Both the position numbers and the translations under genes were made by a program. From assembly GCA_029862935.1 (NCBI GenBank), contig JAOTWK010000153.1, positions 1 to 7,848 on the forward strand: DNA of 7,848 nucleotides. The letters run 5' to 3'. The DNA is from Gemmatimonadota bacterium (GTDB taxonomy: Bacteria > Gemmatimonadota > Gemmatimonadetes > Gemmatimonadales > GWC2-71-9). Below, in pieces: positions 4,913 to 7,848 of this stretch (position 1 is the stretch's first letter; each line of letters starts with the position of its first letter). A model generated the notes under the pieces. It had not been told where the DNA came from, searched no databases, and saw only the letters and a list, made by a program, of their open reading frames with translations.

Positions 4913-6292
4913 ATGAGTGAGCCGCACGCCGACCTAACGAGACAGCTGGGGTTGTTCCCGGCCACGAACATCGTGATCGCCGACATGATCGGGGCCGGAA
5001 TCTTCACCACGTCCGGACTCCTGTTGCTCGAGCTCGGCAGTCCCCTGCTCATGATCGCGCTCTGGGTCGGTGGGGGCATCTTGGCGCTCTGCGGCGCACT
5101 CTGCTACGGGGCACTTGGCGCTGCCATGCCGCGCGCTGGCGGCGAGTACGCCTACCTCTCGGAGTTGTTCCACCCTCTGCTCGGCTTTCTCACCGGCTGG
5201 ATCTCGTTCTTCGTCGGGTTTTCCGCACCACTGGCCGCGTCGTCGCTGGGCTTCAGCGAATACCTGGCACGTGCGTTTCCAACCCTTGCTCTCGCTGACA
5301 ACGCGGTTCTTTGGAAGAAAGCCGTTGCGCTCGCCGTGATCGCCACGCTCGCCACGATTCACATGCGAGGTCTCGCGTTCGGTGCCAAGATCCAGAACTA
5401 CCTGACCGTCGGAAAGGTGGCGTTGATCGTTGCCTTGGTGGCGGTCGGATTCGCCATTGGCCAGGGCGACCTGGGCAACTTCCAAGAGCGGGTCAGCTCT
5501 GACGCGCCGGACGCGACCTGGCGGGCCATGGGGCTGTCGCTCATGTGGATCATGTTCGCCTACAGCGGCTGGAACGCGTCGGGGTACATCGGCTCGGAGA
5601 TCCGGTCGCCGCGACGAAACCTCCCGCTCTCGCTGATCATCGGGACCGGCATCGTACTTTTGCTCTATGTGAGCTTAAACGTGTTGTTTGTCTACGCCGT
5701 CCCTCCGGGTGAGCTGCAGGGCACGATTGCCGTAGGAGGGTTGGTCGCCTCACATCTCTTCGGCAGCGCCGCCGAGCGGATGATCTCCCTGCTCATTGCC
5801 TTCGCCTTGCTGTCCGCCATCGGCTCGCTGATCATCATCGGCCCGCGCGTGTACTACGCCATGGCGAGGGATGGTGTCTTCTTCAAGAGCGTCGCGCGCG
5901 TCCACCCGGTGCGCCGCGTTCCATCGACCGCGATCGTGTGGCAATGCTTGATCGCCGGAGTCATGGTGCTCTCCGGGACGTTCGACCAGATCCTCACGTA
6001 CATGGGCTTCTGCCTCGGCATCTTCCCGATTCTCGCGGTGTTGGGTGTATGCAAACTGCCCCGCGACGCCAACGGCACGTCTCGATCAGTTCTCTACGTC
6101 ACGGCCGCGTTGATCTTTGCGATCGTCAGCTTCGCCATTCTCGTTCTTGCCTACTTCGAGCGTCCATTGGAATCGTCCGTCGCCTTGGTGACGGTCGCAG
6201 TGGGCATCCCACTGTACCTTGCGTTCGCCAGATCCAAGGCCAAGGATGTGGCGAGATACGGCCGTACGAACGAAAAGGGGGTTGGACCATGA
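4913..6292 (+). CDS. APC-family amino acid/polyamine permease
   Basis: This inner-membrane transporter of the amino acid-polyamine-organocation superfamily has 459 residues and about 12 hydrophobic segments. Signature stretches are IGAGIFTTSG (26-35, the unwound substrate-binding part of helix 1), MPRAGGEYAYLSE (72-84), FAYSGWNASGYIGSEIRSPR (215-234, helix 6) and GPRVYYAMARDG (310-321, helix 8 and the following loop). These fit an L-amino-acid transporter/exchanger type, but the substrate cannot be read from sequence. The frame is open back to 4661, yet ATG 4913 is chosen: GAGG (4902-4905) lies 7 nt upstream, and the upstream extension overlaps the divergent radical SAM gene and is not family-like. 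The stop TGA (6290-6292) overlaps the next gene's start as ATGA, so the two are translationally coupled. The methyltransferase coupling suggests that the transported compound and the methylated compound may be related (inference). Confidence 0.9.
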   Translation: MSEPHADLTRQLGLFPATNIVIADMIGAGIFTTSGLLLLELGSPLLMIALWVGGGILALCGALCYGALGAAMPRAGGEYAYLSELFHPLLGFLTGWISFFVGFSAPLAASSLGFSEYLARAFPTLALADNAVLWKKAVALAVIATLATIHMRGLAFGAKIQNYLTVGKVALIVALVAVGFAIGQGDLGNFQERVSSDAPDATWRAMGLSLMWIMFAYSGWNASGYIGSEIRSPRRNLPLSLIIGTGIVLLLYVSLNVLFVYAVPPGELQGTIAVGGLVASHLFGSAAERMISLLIAFALLSAIGSLIIIGPRVYYAMARDGVFFKSVARVHPVRRVPSTAIVWQCLIAGVMVLSGTFDQILTYMGFCLGIFPILAVLGVCKLPRDANGTSRSVLYVTAALIFAIVSFAILVLAYFERPLESSVALVTVAVGIPLYLAFARSKAKDVARYGRTNEKGVGP

Positions 6293-6942
6293 AGCCTCTG
6301 CCACTCCTACTCGCGGTCTCGCTCGTGATTGTCCCAACCACAGCGATTGCCCAGGAGCAAACGGACCTCGACACCCGAGTACGGCAGTTTCTCGACGAGC
6401 ATCGGCGTACGTGGCGGGATATGAACGTGCCCACGTCGGACGGCCAGGCGCTTTACGATCTCGTCGTCGAACACGGGTATACCAAGGCACTCGAGATCGG
6501 CACCTCGACCGGACACTCGGCAATTTGGATTGCCTGGGCACTCAGTAAGACCGGGGGCACGCTGATCACCATCGAGATCGACGAAGGTCGCTATCGCCAG
6601 GCACTGCAGAATTTCGAGGAGGCGGGCCTCAGCGATTATATCGATGCACGCCTCGCCGACGCCCACGAGTTGGTCCCTGCTCTGCCCGGTCCATTTGACT
6701 TCGTCTTTCTCGACGCCGACAAGAACTGGTACCCTCAGTATTTCCGTGATGTGCTTCCGAAGCTGGAGGTCGGCGGGTGCTTCACGGCTCACAACGTATC
6801 GGACCGCTCGAGTGGGCGACGCATGCGGGGCATGAGGGGAACGGGCGAGTTCGTGGGACTGTTGCGGAACACACCCGACCTCGACACCGAGTTCATCATG
6901 ACCGGCGGCGGGCTCTCAGTGAGTTACAAGCGAGCGCCATGA
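6289..6942 (+). CDS. Exported O-methyltransferase (COMT/CCoAOMT-like)
   Basis: This 217-residue class I SAM-dependent methyltransferase belongs to the family 3 O-methyltransferases (PF01596 type). Motif I is EIGTSTG (69-75), the SAM ribose-binding acidic strand is TIEID (94-98), and the metal/catalytic segment is DFVFLDADKNWYPQY (137-151). By comparison with catechol O-methyltransferase, D142 is a metal ligand and K145 the catalytic lysine. The usual second metal site, D-N in 'ADNV', reads AHNV here (H168-N169). Unlike cytosolic relatives it begins with a clear Sec signal peptide, MKPLPLLLAVSLVIVPTTAIA, with likely cleavage after A21 (AIA|QE). ATG 6289 overlaps the permease stop (ATGA) and follows a G-rich run (6276-6281). 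The open frame upstream of 6289 lies inside the permease gene and is not real. The likely location is periplasmic, where the SAM source is unclear. The substrate is unknown, presumably a diol or phenol. Confidence 0.85.
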   Translation: MKPLPLLLAVSLVIVPTTAIAQEQTDLDTRVRQFLDEHRRTWRDMNVPTSDGQALYDLVVEHGYTKALEIGTSTGHSAIWIAWALSKTGGTLITIEIDEGRYRQALQNFEEAGLSDYIDARLADAHELVPALPGPFDFVFLDADKNWYPQYFRDVLPKLEVGGCFTAHNVSDRSSGRRMRGMRGTGEFVGLLRNTPDLDTEFIMTGGGLSVSYKRAP

Positions 6943-7138
6943 GGAGACCAGATGTTCCCTGGGCGCCCAATTCCAAATAACGGCGCTCCGTTGCGGACCG
7001 TGGACAGATCAGAAGTTGGAACGCACCTTTGAGAAGTCGGCTCGCGACGCGCGCACTGAGACCTTGATTGCGTGAACGCCACGCGGCAAAGAGGTCACGG
7101 CTGATGGAACAACGGTCAGCAGTGGGAGTGCCAGACCC
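6943..7138 (+). other. Intergenic region with traces of decayed coding
   Basis: No complete gene is convincing here. A 26-codon frame from ATG 6952 follows a good GAGGAG (6941-6946) but resembles nothing. The frame at 6998-7072 reads PWTDQKLERTFEKSARDART and ends at TGA. A +1 shift then continues [22 protein letters not shown] to a TGA that overlaps the nuoB start as ATGA (7139-7142). The second frame could start at ATG 7103. This looks like a frameshifted remnant of a small gene that was once coupled to nuoB, but chance cannot be excluded. Confidence 0.25.
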
Positions 7139-7702
7139 ATGAGCTGGGTGACCACGCGGTTGGACTACGTCGTGAACTGGGCGCGGTCCAACAGTCTGTG
7201 GCCGATGCCGTTCAACACGGCATGCTGCGCCATCGAGTTCATGGCGACGTGGGCGTCACGGTTTGACACCGCGCGCTTCGGCATGGAGTGGATGCGGTTC
7301 ACGCCCCGCCAAGCCGATGTCCTCATCTGCAGCGGGCGCCTGCCGCTGAAGCTCGCGCCCGTCATGCGTCGCATCTATGACCAGATGCCTCAGCCCAAGT
7401 GGGTGATTGCGATGGGGGCGTGTGCCTCGACCGGCGGGGTGTTCGACACCTACGCGATGGTGCAGGGCATCGACCTCATCGTCCCGGTCGATGTCTACAT
7501 CCCGGGGTGCCCACCTCGTCCAGAAGGTCTCGTGTACGGGATCCTGCTACTCCAGAAGAAGGTGCGCGGCGAGTCGTTACGTGATGCGTCTCTGCGCGAA
7601 GAGCATCCGATTGCTCCCGGAGGGCTGCGGATTCCTCCTCGACTGGTCGACGAACTGGCGGAGCCGTTCGGCAACTCGATCCACCAGACGCGCTCGGCGT
7701 AG
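7139..7702 (+). CDS. nuoB: NADH-quinone oxidoreductase subunit B (NuoB)
   Basis: NuoB/PSST carries the N2 [4Fe-4S] cluster, the last redox centre of respiratory complex I before quinone. The 187-residue product has all four cluster cysteines, C29, C30, C95 and C124, with the same gaps as E. coli NuoB (65 and 29 residues). Family stretches are [21 protein letters not shown] (13-33), TPRQADVLI (55-63), [18 protein letters not shown] (80-97) and [15 protein letters not shown] (116-130). The length is normal, and the core shows no lesion. ATG 7139 follows GGGAG (7124-7128) with 10-nt spacing. The context is odd: nuoB normally sits between nuoA and nuoC, but neither is here. The gene upstream is a methyltransferase and the one downstream does not begin like NuoC. 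It may be a second, stand-alone copy. The related small subunits of membrane-bound hydrogenases are less likely given the close NuoB match. Confidence 0.93.
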   Translation: MSWVTTRLDYVVNWARSNSLWPMPFNTACCAIEFMATWASRFDTARFGMEWMRFTPRQADVLICSGRLPLKLAPVMRRIYDQMPQPKWVIAMGACASTGGVFDTYAMVQGIDLIVPVDVYIPGCPPRPEGLVYGILLLQKKVRGESLRDASLREEHPIAPGGLRIPPRLVDELAEPFGNSIHQTRSA

Positions 7703-7757
7703 CGCGGGTTGCGGAACGATGGCCAGGGTCTATCTCGCGAATTGGAGGAAATAGACA

Positions 7758-7848
7758 ATGCCCTTTTATCTCCACGAAGCTGACATACTTCCCGCCGTAT
7801 TCGACAGCAAACTGCCGCACCAGTTTCGATCATGTCCAACCCCGCCAT
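7758..7848 (+). CDS. Start of an unidentified gene, cut by the window end
   Basis: ATG 7758 follows a strong GGAGGA (7744-7749) with 8-nt spacing, and the frame stays open for 30 codons to the window edge, beginning MPFYLHEADILPAVF. No family can be named from this length. It does not resemble the start of NuoC, which would be expected after nuoB in a standard complex I operon. The 55-bp gap to nuoB has no terminator, so co-transcription is possible. Confidence 0.55.
   Translation, partial: MPFYLHEADILPAVFDSKLPHQFRSCPTPP

Noticed and set aside
5938..6288. N-terminal extension of the methyltransferase frame
   Set aside because: It lies within the permease gene in another frame. The real start at 6289 has a signal peptide and the coupled ATGA overlap.

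Overview
This is a high-GC bacterial window whose gene content fits Gemmatimonadota or a neighbouring soil/marine phylum. The clue is indirect: the small lipoprotein at 2288-2671 resembles a type I associate with Gemmatimonadota, and the NuoB variant is compatible with it. No rRNA or other marker gene is present, so this placement is an inference.

Left half (1-3611): an accessory-looking region. Genes are sparse, short and all on the + strand: a membrane-anchored protein of unknown function (520-1401), a small lipoprotein (2288-2671) and a headless C-terminal piece of an opine dehydrogenase (2864-3463). A dispersed GC-rich repeat lies between them, with four right-end copies in the same orientation (1660-1698, 2061-2089, 2748-2783, 3570-3607). 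A separate 34-bp block occurs twice (116-149 and 3496-3529). The best copy, 3504-3607, begins GCCCAAC and ends GTTGGGC, the 7-bp boxes expected of an integron attC site. The region therefore reads like a decayed gene-cassette array without a visible integrase, although the inner stem of a classical attC is not convincing. The 886-bp gene-poor stretch 1402-2287 also holds a tRNA T-arm/3'-end remnant with a partial second copy, and an 18-bp inverted repeat.

Middle (3645-6942): a divergent cluster. On the - strand is a PflX-type radical SAM protein with a twin-arginine signal and a perfect lipobox. On the + strand are an APC-family amino-acid permease and, translationally coupled to it by an ATGA overlap, an O-methyltransferase with a clear Sec signal peptide. 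Two enzymes of SAM-dependent families, both apparently exported, thus flank a small-molecule permease. This is the most unusual biology in the window. That they form one system is inference.

Right end (6943-7848): a short stretch with traces of decayed coding, then an intact NuoB (complex I N2-cluster subunit) with no nuoA or nuoC beside it, then the start of an unidentified gene that runs off the window.
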